A stretch of 64,000 nt of DNA from Methylorubrum suomiense (GTDB taxonomy: Bacteria > Pseudomonadota > Alphaproteobacteria > Rhizobiales > Beijerinckiaceae), in contig NZ_BPRE01000023.1 in NCBI RefSeq assembly GCF_022179765.1, positions 1 to 64,000 on the forward strand, given 5' to 3'. Shown here one piece after another: positions 25,430-34,107 of this stretch. Every line of letters begins with the position of its first letter. Positions within the stretch are counted from its first letter, which is position 1. Position numbers and translations under genes: made by a program. The notes beneath the pieces were generated by a model. That model was not told where the DNA came from and made no database searches. It was given only the letters and a program-made list of their open reading frames with translations.

Positions 25430-26243
25430 CCGTGCCGTTCACCTCGCCGCCGAACAGGAACATCGCGGCAAGCCAGTAGAGGAACACGAGGAACACCATC
25501 GCGGTGGCCAAACCTCCGTAGGTCGAGGCGTAGGCGTTCGAGAAGCGATCGAGGTAGAAGCCGAAGCCGAGGCCGGCGAGGAACCACAGCACCAGCGTCA
25601 CGCCGATGCCGGGCAGCACCGCCAGCAGAGGGCGGCGCCCGGCGGCGACGAATTTGTGGGCGATCACCAGAACCAGCGCGATCAGGAACGCCGTCACCCC
25701 GATCCGCCCGATCGCCACCGTGAGCCCGAGCGGTTCCAGGCCCGGCGCCACGAACACGACCTGCCGCCAGAGCAGCGGCCCCAGCACCACCAGCAGGGCG
25801 AAGGCCAGCATCGCGAAGGCGCCGCACACGACGTAGCCGATCGATTCGAGGCGCGTCAGCCACCAAGGCCGCATCTCGCGCAACCCGTAGGCGCGATTGA
25901 GCCCAACCCGAAGGGATTCGACCCCGGAGGATGAGAAGTAGAGCGCCAGCACCGCACCCAGCGTCAGCACGCCGCCGCGCTGCTCGGTGAGGATGCGATG
26001 CACCTCGCCGACGATGGGCTTGGCGACCTCGCGCGGCACGGCGTCGAAGATCAGTGTCCCGGCCTCGTCGGCGAGCGACTTTGTGCCGAACAGGCCGGCG
26101 AGGGCCGCGAGCAGAATCAGGAACGGGAACAGCGACGTCAGCATCGACAGCGCGATGTGGCTCGCGATCGCCCAGCCGTCATGGGCGACGAAGCGCTGCG
26201 CGGCGAGGCTCGCCACGTCGAGGATCTTTCTGGGACGGCTCAA
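25356..26243 (-). CDS. YihY/BrkB-family inner membrane protein
   Basis: This 295-residue protein has about six transmembrane helices and the family blocks SMLTSLFPFLILLAAL near the start and STYGGLATAMVFLVFLYW near the end. The family was once called RNase BN, but that assignment was withdrawn; its function is unknown. The most upstream start is a TTG at 26243 without a good ribosome binding site; a GTG at 26216 is an alternative. The 3' end is convergent with and overlaps the AlgX-like gene. Confidence 0.88.
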   Translation of the reverse strand: MSRPRKILDVASLAAQRFVAHDGWAIASHIALSMLTSLFPFLILLAALAGLFGTKSLADEAGTLIFDAVPREVAKPIVGEVHRILTEQRGGVLTLGAVLALYFSSSGVESLRVGLNRAYGLREMRPWWLTRLESIGYVVCGAFAMLAFALLVVLGPLLWRQVVFVAPGLEPLGLTVAIGRIGVTAFLIALVLVIAHKFVAAGRRPLLAVLPGIGVTLVLWFLAGLGFGFYLDRFSNAYASTYGGLATAMVFLVFLYWLAAMFLFGGEVNGTVIAARRQRLQARMRARQAEAASRP

Positions 26244-26712
26244 GGGAGGGGCGGATTCTGCGGTGGACGACGAGGGCCTCTCATACGGGCATTCGGGCGG
26301 GCCGCGTCAATCGCAGCGGGCGTCGGGGTGGCGGGATGGGAACCGAAACAGCCGGGGCTCGCCCTCACGATGCGTTGTGCACGCCTCGGCGATGTCGCGG
26401 CAAGACGTAGCCGCATAGCCAAAACGCTTGACCGGCCGTGCCGCCTTCTGAAGCCCTGCATCTCGGTCGACGCCGGATTCTGCTGCAGGATCAAAGGAGT
26501 TTATAATAAAGTGTATGATCGTCAAATGGATTGATATCGTTTCCTAATCTAGTCGTAGGATTCGACATAACTTCAATGAATTTTCAAAAATCATTATCTT
26601 TAGGAAAATCCTGCGCGCTTATAATCGTTGTGACACCATATGCGTGCTGCGCTCGGTCGTCTTGCTCGAAGGATTCTGCGATTAGACGCCACATTGAAGG
26701 TAGGAAAATCAC
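26244..26712. other. 469-base gap including an AT-rich stretch
   Basis: From about 26480 the base composition falls well below the GC level of the rest of the window, with runs such as TTATAATAAAG and TCAAAAATCATTATC. No gene is supported; a 61-codon frame from 26531 and a ten-codon one from 26515 lack family features. Candidate -10 hexamers TATAAT occur at 26502-26507 and 26620-26625. The segment may be foreign DNA or a promoter region for the next gene. Confidence 0.55.
26620..26625 (+). promoter_or_regulatory. Candidate -10 element upstream of the unknown membrane protein gene
   Basis: A perfect TATAAT lies about 88 bases before the ATG at 26713. No good TTGACA is found 16-18 bases upstream, so this is tentative. 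Confidence 0.3.
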
Positions 26713-27390
26713 ATGAGCCTGACGTTCCTACGCCGCATATTTTTGACTGGGGGTGTCTTGCTGCTCCTTGCTTATTTCCTCGGCGTCATGATTGCCCTGC
26801 CGTCTAAGAATGGTCCCCAAATCATCATACCAACCGCGGCAAACCTCATACCCAATGCAGGCATGATTCTGCTGGTAATATCCGGTCTGATCGCCGCAGC
26901 AATGCGAGCAGGCTGGCGGCGAGCCGTGCCTTTGCTGAACCTCGCTCTCGTGATCCCCGTCGTGGGACTGTTGCTCGGTTTCGTTGAACTGACCCTCGTA
27001 CGGCGCGAGATCGACCGCGTGATCCTTCCGGGTGGGCGGGTCGTATTGATGACGCTCGAGCCAGGGTTCACCGACACAAGCTTCGGGCTTTGGTGGCCGG
27101 ATGGCTGGCGCTGGAAAGCGGTCTTCGATGCTGGCGACCAGATCACGTACTCGGAAGACGGTTCCTTCACGAGCGATCCGAGATTGGTCCTTACGCGGGA
27201 TGGGCGGCACTTGATGATCCGCCGTGGTGGCATCTGGACGGATTGCTGGATGATCCAGCCTGAGATGACGTCGTCGGAGCCAACACCCTGTTTGGCTGGG
27301 GAGGGCAACAGCCCTGGAAGCCGGAGTGCATGGCTCGACCGTTCCGACCGCATCGCCGCTGCGATCGGTGCCGAGCCCGCGAGACCGTAA
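26713..27390 (+). CDS. Unrecognised membrane protein, 225 residues
   Basis: The protein has three hydrophobic segments in its first 100 residues (LTGGVLLLLAYFLGVMIAL, then around 48-62 and 72-92) and a soluble C-terminal half with a TrpTrp-rich motif, GLWWPDGWRWKAVF. AAGGTAGGAAAATC precedes the ATG. I recognise no family. Its codon use is less GC-biased than its neighbours, and the DNA upstream is AT-rich, which suggests acquisition by transfer. The C-terminal half may lie outside the membrane, but topology was not computed. Confidence 0.7.
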   Translation: MSLTFLRRIFLTGGVLLLLAYFLGVMIALPSKNGPQIIIPTAANLIPNAGMILLVISGLIAAAMRAGWRRAVPLLNLALVIPVVGLLLGFVELTLVRREIDRVILPGGRVVLMTLEPGFTDTSFGLWWPDGWRWKAVFDAGDQITYSEDGSFTSDPRLVLTRDGRHLMIRRGGIWTDCWMIQPEMTSSEPTPCLAGEGNSPGSRSAWLDRSDRIAAAIGAEPARP

Positions 27391-27504
27391 TAGTCCCCCT
27401 TGCCCATCCGCTCGCCGTGGCGCGCGTCGCCTTGAGGCCGGTATGGCAGCCCGGACGGCCGGATGGTTGCCTTCCCCGGCCGCCTATGATGCGTGGCCTT
27501 CGCC

Positions 27505-28380
27505 ATGCCCCCGTTTCTCACCGGGCTGATCCCGGCCGCCTTCGTCCTGATCTGGGCCTCGGGCTTCGTCGCCGCGCGCTACGTCGCGCCGCTCTCGGAG
27601 CCGCTGGTGTTCGTGGCGGCGCGCCTTTCCCTCGTCGCCCTCGTGCTGACCGGCATCGCGCTGGCGCTGCGGGCCCGATGGCCGAAGGATGGGCGCGGAT
27701 GGCGCGACGGGCTGGTGGCGGGGGTGCTGATGCAGGGCATCTACGTCGCCGGGGTGTTCTGGTCGGTTAAGCACGGGTTGCCCTCAGGCATCGCGGCGCT
27801 CGTCGGCAGCCTGCAGCCGCTCCTGACCGCCGCCGCCTCCGAGCCGTTGCTCGGCGAGCGGGTCGGCCCAAGGCGCTGGGCGGGGATCGGGCTGGGCTTC
27901 CTCGGAGCCGGTCTGGTGCTGGCGCCGAAGCTCGGCGCCCTCGACCCCGCCGGCATTCCGCCGGTGGCCCTCGCTGTCTGCCTCGCCGCGATGCTCGCCA
28001 TGACGGCGGGCACCCTGTGGCAGAAGCGCAAGGCGGCCAAGGCCGACCTCGTCACCAATGCGGCGATCCAGTTCATCGGCGGGGCCGCGTTTGCCGTGCC
28101 GCTGGCGCTCGTCGCCGGAGAGGCCTGGCCCGAGCTGAGCCTGCCCCTCGGCCTCGGCATGGCTTGGTCCGTGCTCGTCAACTCGGTCGCCGGCATCCTG
28201 CTGCTGATGGCGCTGATCCGGCGCGGCGCGGTGGCGGGCGTCGCCTCGCTGTTCTTCCTCGTGCCGCCGGTCTCGGCGGCCATCGCCTATCTGATGTTCG
28301 GTGAGACCCTGACCCTGGTCCAGATCGCCGGCATGGCGGTCGCCGCCGCAGGTGTCGCCGTAGCGAGCCGAAGCCGATGA
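27505..28380 (+). CDS. EamA/DMT-family transporter
   Basis: This protein of about 291 residues has ten predicted transmembrane helices in two EamA repeats (first FVLIWASGFVAARY, second NSVAGILLLMALIRRGAVA). These drug/metabolite transporters usually export amino acids or other small metabolites; the substrate cannot be predicted. The start is ambiguous between GTG 27493 and ATG 27505, both without a strong ribosome binding site. It is a single gene on the plus strand. Confidence 0.86.
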   Translation: MPPFLTGLIPAAFVLIWASGFVAARYVAPLSEPLVFVAARLSLVALVLTGIALALRARWPKDGRGWRDGLVAGVLMQGIYVAGVFWSVKHGLPSGIAALVGSLQPLLTAAASEPLLGERVGPRRWAGIGLGFLGAGLVLAPKLGALDPAGIPPVALAVCLAAMLAMTAGTLWQKRKAAKADLVTNAAIQFIGGAAFAVPLALVAGEAWPELSLPLGLGMAWSVLVNSVAGILLLMALIRRGAVAGVASLFFLVPPVSAAIAYLMFGETLTLVQIAGMAVAAAGVAVASRSR

Positions 28381-28463
28381 ACTGGATGATGAATTCAGTC
28401 CGGTTTCATCCAAAGGTATAGGCTGCGGCAAAGAAAATCGACTACTGCGCGGGCAATCCTGCC

Positions 28464-28469
28464 TATAAT
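28464..28469 (+). promoter_or_regulatory. Candidate -10 element of mcd
   Basis: A perfect TATAAT lies 35 bases before the mcd ATG. A matching -35 is not obvious (TCGACT is four matches out of six but 20 bases away). Confidence 0.35.
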
Positions 28470-28503
28470 GAACCTAACCCGATCATTGCACAGGGAATGA
28501 GAC

Positions 28504-30195
28504 ATGGCCGCTTCTCCCGCCATTCAGCCCGCCAACGACCCGCAGGATTTCGTATCCCTCGCCCAGCAGGCCGCCGAAGGCGCCAAGGCCCTCGTCGCCG
28601 AGGCGACACAGCGCGTGAAGGCGCGCGTGGCCGGGCCTGAGGGCAAGCTCGACGCGGGCAAGCTGGAGCGCGAGCAGCACGCCGCGCACGGCCTCGCCTG
28701 GTTGACGACCTACGGTGAAGCGGTGCGCGAGCTCGCCGACTACGCCGCCCGCCTCCAGGGCGAGGGCCAGTTCGGCGAGACCGAGGCCCTGCTCGTGAAG
28801 ATCGGCATGGGCGAGTATCTCGACCAGATGTTCTTCGGCATCCCGATGAGCCAGGGCGAGATGGTGCGCCCGACGAGTTCGCTCGGATTCACCGCCTCGG
28901 AACTCTCCGGCTTCCGCAACGCCGCCATCGAGACGATCACGGCCGAGGGCAACACCGCGGAGAACCGCGCGGCCCTCGTCGCCAAGATCCGCGAGGCGAC
29001 CCGTTCGGGCGCCGCGACGATCGGTGCCTCCGGCCTCGACGAGGACATGGAGGCGATCCGCTCCGAGATGCGCCGCTTCGGCAAGGCCGAGGTCGTGGAT
29101 CAGGCCCACGAATGGCACCTGAAGAACGACTACATCCCGATGGAGATCGTGGCGAAGATGGCCGAACTCGGCGTCTTCGGCCTCACCATCCCGGAGGAGT
29201 ACGGCGGCATGGGCATGCCGAAGGCCGCCATGTGCGTGGTCTCGGAGGAGCTGTCGCGCGCCTATATCGGCGTCGGCTCGCTCGGCACCCGTTCGGAGAT
29301 CGCCGCCGAGCTGATCCTGTGCGGCGGCACCGAGGAGCAGAAGCAGCGCTTCCTGCCGGGCATCGCCTCCGGCGACATCCTACCCACCGCCGTCTTCACC
29401 GAGCCGAATACCGGCTCCGACCTCGCCTCCCTGCGCACCAAGGCGGTGAAGGACGGCGACGTGTGGAAGATCTCGGGCAACAAGACCTGGATCACGCACC
29501 CCGTGCGCGCCGACATCATGACGGTGCTGGTCCGCACCAAGCCGGAGGAGAAGGGCCATCGCGGCCTCTCCATGCTCATCGCCGAGAAGCCGCGCGGCAC
29601 CGACGAGGAGCCCTTCCCGGTCCAGGGTCTCACCGGCGGCGAGATCGAGGTGCTCGGCTACCGCGGCATGAAGGAGTACGAACTCTCCTTCGAGAATTTC
29701 GAGGTGCCCGGCGGCAATCTGCTCGGTGAAGTCGAGGGCAAGGGCTTTGCCCAGCTGATGCAGACCTTCGAGTCGGCCCGCATCCAGACCGCCGCCCGCG
29801 CCATCGGCGTCGCCCAGTCGGCCCTCGATATCGGCCTGCGCTACGCCGAGGAACGCGTCCAGTTCGGCAAGGCGCTGGTCGAGTTCCCGCGGGTCGCCGA
29901 CAAGATCGCCATGATGGCGGTGGAGATCAACATCGCCCGCCAGCTCACTTACTTCTCGGCCCGCGAGAAGGACGAGGGCAAGCGCTGCGATCTCGAGGCC
30001 GGCATGGCGAAGCTCCTGGGCGCCCGCGTCGCCTGGGCGGCGGCGGACAACGCCCTGCAGATCCACGGCGGCAACGGCTTCGCGCTGGAGTACCAGATCA
30101 GCCGCGTGCTGTGCGACGCCCGCATCCTCTCGATCTTCGAGGGCGCGGCCGAGATCCAGGCCCAGGTCATCGCCCGTCGCCTGCTCGAGCAGTAA
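28504..30195 (+). CDS. mcd: (2S)-methylsuccinyl-CoA dehydrogenase
   Basis: This flavoenzyme of the ethylmalonyl-CoA pathway oxidises (2S)-methylsuccinyl-CoA to mesaconyl-CoA, passing electrons to ETF. At 563 residues it is far longer than ordinary acyl-CoA dehydrogenases (about 385) because of an N-terminal region of some 170 residues, typical of Mcd. The dehydrogenase core has IPEEYGGMGMPK, FTEPNTGSDLAS, a flavin segment NKTWITH, and QIHGGNGF and FEGAAEIQAQ at the end. CAGGGAATGAG precedes the ATG. It stands alone with its own terminator. Without pathway neighbours the substrate rests on length and similarity. Confidence 0.9.
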   Translation: MAASPAIQPANDPQDFVSLAQQAAEGAKALVAEATQRVKARVAGPEGKLDAGKLEREQHAAHGLAWLTTYGEAVRELADYAARLQGEGQFGETEALLVKIGMGEYLDQMFFGIPMSQGEMVRPTSSLGFTASELSGFRNAAIETITAEGNTAENRAALVAKIREATRSGAATIGASGLDEDMEAIRSEMRRFGKAEVVDQAHEWHLKNDYIPMEIVAKMAELGVFGLTIPEEYGGMGMPKAAMCVVSEELSRAYIGVGSLGTRSEIAAELILCGGTEEQKQRFLPGIASGDILPTAVFTEPNTGSDLASLRTKAVKDGDVWKISGNKTWITHPVRADIMTVLVRTKPEEKGHRGLSMLIAEKPRGTDEEPFPVQGLTGGEIEVLGYRGMKEYELSFENFEVPGGNLLGEVEGKGFAQLMQTFESARIQTAARAIGVAQSALDIGLRYAEERVQFGKALVEFPRVADKIAMMAVEINIARQLTYFSAREKDEGKRCDLEAGMAKLLGARVAWAAADNALQIHGGNGFALEYQISRVLCDARILSIFEGAAEIQAQVIARRLLEQ

Positions 30196-30215
30196 GCCTC
30201 TGTTTTTCTAAAGTG

Positions 30216-30252
30216 AAAGGCCCCGCCCGGACTGTCCGGGCGGGGCCTTTTT
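30216..30252 (+). terminator. Intrinsic terminator after mcd
   Basis: A 16-base-pair stem (30216-30231 with 30235-30250) closes a three-base CTG loop; its centre is GGCCCCGCCCGG against CCGGGCGGGGCC. It ends in a run of Ts and starts with a run of As, so it could also serve the minus-strand gene whose stop is at 30272. Confidence 0.9.
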
Positions 30253-30271
30253 CATGTCGTGTGCGGGGCCA

Positions 30272-30898
30272 TCACAGCCCTGGGAAGCGGCCGAGATCCA
30301 GGCGCCCCGCCTCCGCGCTGCCGAGCCGGGCGAACTGGCGCTCGATCGAGTCGGCATAGCCCGCAAGGGTGCGGTGCCAGCCCTGGGCCTGCGCCTCCAG
30401 GCCTGAGAAATCGCCGTTGCTGCCGAGGCTCTCACCGCGCGCGGTGGCGCGGGGTGTGGCCCGTACCGTCCGGTCGAGACCGGCGACCCGAGCCGAGGCT
30501 CGGCGTTCGGCAAGGCGTTCGGCCCTGGCCGGCCGCTCGCGCGGGGTCGCGGCCGCTTGGCGGGGGAGGCGCGTTTCGGCTGCGGCGACGCGACGCCCGC
30601 GATCGGTCCGAGCCGGCGGCGCGGCCTCGGAGGATTTGGCGGTCTCGCGGGGCGCCGGCGCCGCGGCGGTCCGAGCGGTGCGATCCCCCTCGTCGAGCAT
30701 TGCCCGGCACGCCCCGCTCAGGCGCTCGCGCTCCCGCCGCAGACAGGCGGCGATGCGACCGGGATCGGGGATCGAGGACGCGCAGAGCCGGAACGCGTCC
30801 GGTCCGCAAGCCGCTCGCTGCGCCTCCGTCCCCTGTGCCAGGGCCGGCGGGGCGGCCAGCAGCGGCAGGAGCAGGGCGAGCTTCGGGATGGTGTTCAA
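30272..30898 (-). CDS. Exported cysteine-motif protein of unknown function
   Basis: This is a 208-residue protein with a signal peptide (PKLALLLPLLAAPPALAQG) and then a Cys-rich module: CGPDAFRLCAS, CLRRERERLSGAC. This pattern occurs repeatedly in exported proteins of Hyphomicrobiales and has no known function. The rest is Arg/Ala/Thr-rich and probably disordered until a short C-terminal helix. The TTG at 30898 is chosen because GGAGG lies seven bases upstream and because it begins the signal peptide. Confidence 0.7.
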   Translation of the reverse strand: MNTIPKLALLLPLLAAPPALAQGTEAQRAACGPDAFRLCASSIPDPGRIAACLRRERERLSGACRAMLDEGDRTARTAAAPAPRETAKSSEAAPPARTDRGRRVAAAETRLPRQAAATPRERPARAERLAERRASARVAGLDRTVRATPRATARGESLGSNGDFSGLEAQAQGWHRTLAGYADSIERQFARLGSAEAGRLDLGRFPGL

Positions 30899-31153
30899 GC
30901 GCGTGCCTCCGTTGCTTCGCGAACGGGGTACATCGCGTGTCACGGCCGACCCCGGACGCTCGGGTCACCGCTCATCCCTCGGGCGGCGGTGTATGCGGTG
31001 AGGAGACCACAGCACCGCGTCACGAGGCAAATCACGAGCGACGTGAAGAGGCGGGACCGATTGTCCTGAATCGGCATCGACCATCCATTTGTCGATGATC
31101 GACCCGCCCCGAAAGCATCCCGCCCCGTCACCGCCGCGGATCGGCGACCACCG

Positions 31154-32272
31154 TCACCGTTGGCCGTGCGCCGTGTCCTTGAACAGATCCTTGTGTTCCC
31201 GTGGCTGCGAGCGCCAATACTGCTTGGGTGCGCGCACCTGCGCCCCGAGTTCGGCCGCCGCGTGCCAGGGCCAGCGGGGATCGTAGAGCATGGCGCGGGC
31301 GAGCGAGACCGCATCGGCTTTCCCCTCCGTCAGGATCGCTTCGGCCTGAGCCGCCTCCGTGATGAGGCCGACGGCGATGGTGGTCAGGCCCGTCTCCGCC
31401 TTGATCCGCTCGGCGAAGGGCACCTGATAGCCCGGCCCGAGCGGGATCTTCTGGGCCGTGGAGAGGCCACCGGTCGAGACGTGGATCGCCGCCGCGCCCC
31501 GCGCCTTCAGGGCACGGGCGAGCTCCACCGTCTGGTCGAGATCCCAGCCCTCCTCGACCCAGTCGGTGGCCGAAACCCGCATCCAGACCGGCTTGCCGGC
31601 AGGCACCGCCGCGCGCACCGCCTCGAACACCTCGAGAGGGAAGCGCATCCGGTTCTCCAGGCTGCCGCCATAGGCGTCCTCGCGCCGGTTCGAGAGCGGC
31701 GAGAGGAACTGGTGCAGCAGGTAGCCGTGGGCGCCGTGGATCTCGAACCCCTCGATGCCGAGGCGCAGCGCCCGCTCCGCCGTAGCAACGAATCCGTCGC
31801 GCACCCGCTTCAATCCCTCCGCATCGAGGGCGTGGGGAGGAACCTCGTCCGCCGCATGGGCGAGGGCCGAGGGGGCCTCGGTGCGCCAGCCGTCGGGGGC
31901 GTCGGGGGCGATCTGCGCGCCGCCTTCCCAGGGAACGCGGCTCGACGCCTTCCGGCCGGCATGGTTGATCTGGATGGCGATGGGGATCGGCGCGTATTCG
32001 CGGATCGCGTCGAGGACCCGGGCGAGGGCCCGCTCCGTCGCCGCGTCGTAGAGGCCGAGATCGGCCGGCGAGATGCGGGCCTCCGGCGAGATGGCCGTGG
32101 CTTCCAGCGTCAGGAGGCCGGCGCCCGATTGGGCGAGTTGGCCGAGATGCGTCATGTGCCAATCGGTCGCCGCCCCGCCGCGGGCCGAGTACTGGCACAT
32201 CGGCGCGATGATGATGCGGTTTTCCAGTTCGAGGTCGTCGAGGCGCAGGGGTTCGAACAGGCGGGCGGACAT
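31154..32272 (-). CDS. NADH:flavin oxidoreductase, Old Yellow Enzyme family
   Basis: This 372-residue TIM-barrel flavoprotein reduces activated C=C bonds (enones, nitro compounds) using FMN and NAD(P)H. It has the N-terminal NRIIIAPMCQYSA (with the cysteine of the YqjM class), INHAGRK, the active-site GIEGFEIHGAHGYLLHQFLS region with its His-Gly-Ala-His, and NRREDAYGGSLENR. The start at ATG 32272 gives the usual N-terminus; the frame is open further upstream. It is divergent from the glutathionyl-hydroquinone reductase gene, and the two may share a role in quinone or electrophile detoxification. Confidence 0.93.
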   Translation of the reverse strand: MSARLFEPLRLDDLELENRIIIAPMCQYSARGGAATDWHMTHLGQLAQSGAGLLTLEATAISPEARISPADLGLYDAATERALARVLDAIREYAPIPIAIQINHAGRKASSRVPWEGGAQIAPDAPDGWRTEAPSALAHAADEVPPHALDAEGLKRVRDGFVATAERALRLGIEGFEIHGAHGYLLHQFLSPLSNRREDAYGGSLENRMRFPLEVFEAVRAAVPAGKPVWMRVSATDWVEEGWDLDQTVELARALKARGAAAIHVSTGGLSTAQKIPLGPGYQVPFAERIKAETGLTTIAVGLITEAAQAEAILTEGKADAVSLARAMLYDPRWPWHAAAELGAQVRAPKQYWRSQPREHKDLFKDTAHGQR

Positions 32273-32409
32273 TGTGGAACTCCGGATCGTCTTGCCTCGG
32301 GCATTTGGGGTCTCGCACCGCTGCGGCCACCCCGCGGCCTTCCATCCGCCGACGCCCCTCCCATGTTCCCGCACGGATGACGGCGTGAACGGCGGAAGGA
32401 AGTGACGCG

Positions 32410-33402
32410 ATGGGACTGCTGGTCGACGGCGTGTGGCGGGATCAGTGGTACGACACGGCCAAGACCGGCGGACGCTTCGAGCGTTCGGCGTCCGCTTTCC
32501 GCAACTGGGTCACGGCGGATGGCCGTCCCGGCCCGTCGGGGGAGGGCGGTTTCAAGGGCGAGGCCGGGCGCTATCACCTGACCGTTTCCCTCGCCTGTCC
32601 CTGGGCCCATCGCACGCTGATCGTGCGGGCCCTCAAGGGTTTGGAGGCGGCGATCAGCGTCTCGGTGGTCTCCCCGTACATGCGCGAGGAGGGCTGGGTG
32701 TTTCAGCCCGAAGCCGCGGGCGGCGTTCCGGGAGCGACCGCGGACGACCTGTTCGGCGTCGAGCGCCTCTATGAACTCTACCAGCGGGCCAAGCCCGACT
32801 ATAGCGGCCGCGTGACCGTGCCGGTTCTGTGGGACCGCGAGCGAAACACGATCGTCTCCAACGAATCCGCCGAGATCATCCGGATGCTCAACGATGCCTT
32901 CGGCGGCAGCGGGCCGGACCTCTACCCGGACGACCTCCGCAGCGCGATCGATGCGGTCAATGCCCGCGTCTACGACCGGGTCAACAACGGCGTCTACAAA
33001 GCGGGCTTCGCCACGAAGCAGGAGGCCTACGAAGAGGCGTTTCTCGCCCTGTTCGAGGAACTCGACGCCCTGGAGGAGCGGCTGGACCGGCAGCGCTACC
33101 TCTGCGGCGCGCGGCTCACGGAGGCCGATCTTCGCCTGTTCACGACGCTGGTGCGGTTCGATGCTGTCTATGTCGGTCACTTCAAGTGCAACCGGCAGCG
33201 TATCGCCGATTACCCGAACCTCTCGAATTACCTGCGCGACCTCTACGCCTTGCCCGGCATCGCCGCGACGGTGAACCTCGATCACATCAAGCGCCACTAT
33301 TACGGCAGCCACCCGACCATCAACCCGACCGGGATCGTGCCGCTCGGCCCCGAACTCGACTTCACTGCGGGAAACGATCGCGCCCGGCGCTTCGGCGCTT
33401 GA
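32410..33402 (+). CDS. Glutathionyl-hydroquinone reductase (xi-class GST)
   Basis: This 330-residue protein belongs to the YqjG/ECM4 group, which removes glutathione from glutathionyl-hydroquinones. The active-site cysteine is in SLACPWAHRTLI near residue 63, and the C-terminal GST helical domain has LCGARLTEADLRLFTTLVRFD. GGAAGGAAGTGACGCG precedes the ATG. The gene diverges from an Old Yellow Enzyme gene, 137 bases away, which makes a shared electrophile-response promoter plausible. Confidence 0.92.
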   Translation: MGLLVDGVWRDQWYDTAKTGGRFERSASAFRNWVTADGRPGPSGEGGFKGEAGRYHLTVSLACPWAHRTLIVRALKGLEAAISVSVVSPYMREEGWVFQPEAAGGVPGATADDLFGVERLYELYQRAKPDYSGRVTVPVLWDRERNTIVSNESAEIIRMLNDAFGGSGPDLYPDDLRSAIDAVNARVYDRVNNGVYKAGFATKQEAYEEAFLALFEELDALEERLDRQRYLCGARLTEADLRLFTTLVRFDAVYVGHFKCNRQRIADYPNLSNYLRDLYALPGIAATVNLDHIKRHYYGSHPTINPTGIVPLGPELDFTAGNDRARRFGA

Positions 33403-33486
33403 AGCGGAGCGCTCCGAGAACACATAGCGCCGACAGATTCGACAAGAAGCCGTGCCATGCACGGCCGGACCGGAGGAACCGACACC

Positions 33487-33996
33487 ATGACGATCCGTGC
33501 CGTCCCCATCCTCGTGCTGCTCGGCGCGTTCGCGACCGGGCCGGCGATCGCGCAGCAGGGGGCCGAGATCAAGATGACCGGCCAGTGCGAGCGCTTGGTG
33601 ATCGCCGACAAGGACATCACGCAGAACTGCAAGGAGCAGGTCGTCAACACCGTCACGCGCGGCCGCACCACCTTCGATTTCGCGGCCTGGGACGGTCAGA
33701 CGCTGAGCTTCAGCGGATCCGGCGCTCAGCATGAGGCCACCGAGGAGACCGAGCAGTTGCAGCCGGTCAGCCTCGTGGTATCCGGATTGAAGAACAGCGA
33801 CGGCATCGTGCGCAGCCCCGCTCCGGCCGTCGGCGCCTGCCGCTTCTCGAGCCCGCAGCCCGGCAAGACGCAGATCGCCTGTGAGGCGACGTCCCAGGGC
33901 AAGACCTATGCGGGCGTGTTCGTGACCGATGCCAAGACGGATTCGAAGGCCGGCGGCGACGGGACCAAGGGCGCGACCGAAGGGACCAAGCCCTGA
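33487..33996 (+). CDS. Secreted hypothetical protein, 169 residues
   Basis: A signal peptide (VPILVLLGAFATGPAIAQ) precedes a mature domain with four cysteines, as in TGQCERL, TQNCKEQ, VGACRF and QIACEA, which could form two disulfides. The C-terminus is a Lys/Gly/Thr low-complexity tail. CGGAGGAACCGAC lies upstream of the ATG. No family is recognised. It follows the glutathionyl-hydroquinone reductase gene by 84 bases on the same strand. Confidence 0.7.
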   Translation: MTIRAVPILVLLGAFATGPAIAQQGAEIKMTGQCERLVIADKDITQNCKEQVVNTVTRGRTTFDFAAWDGQTLSFSGSGAQHEATEETEQLQPVSLVVSGLKNSDGIVRSPAPAVGACRFSSPQPGKTQIACEATSQGKTYAGVFVTDAKTDSKAGGDGTKGATEGTKP

Positions 33997-34107
33997 TCTG
34001 ACGGCCATCCCCGCCTGCCGGAAAACCGCTGGTCAGGCCGGGGCGCCGGCCCCATGTAACGCGAGCGATCCAACGCACGCGAAACATGTTCCGACTTTGA
34101 GGGCTCC

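Noticed and set aside
26531..26716. 61-codon frame in the AT-rich stretch
   Set aside because: It lacks a ribosome binding site and family features, and runs into the real start at 26713.
30259..31098. 279-codon plus-strand frame opposite the Cys-motif protein
   Set aside because: Arg/Pro/Ser-rich shadow of the minus-strand exported protein gene at 30272-30898, which has a signal peptide and ribosome binding site.
32152..34008. 618-codon minus-strand frame over the glutathionyl-hydroquinone reductase
   Set aside because: Both plus-strand genes beneath it have clear motifs; the frame has no independent support.
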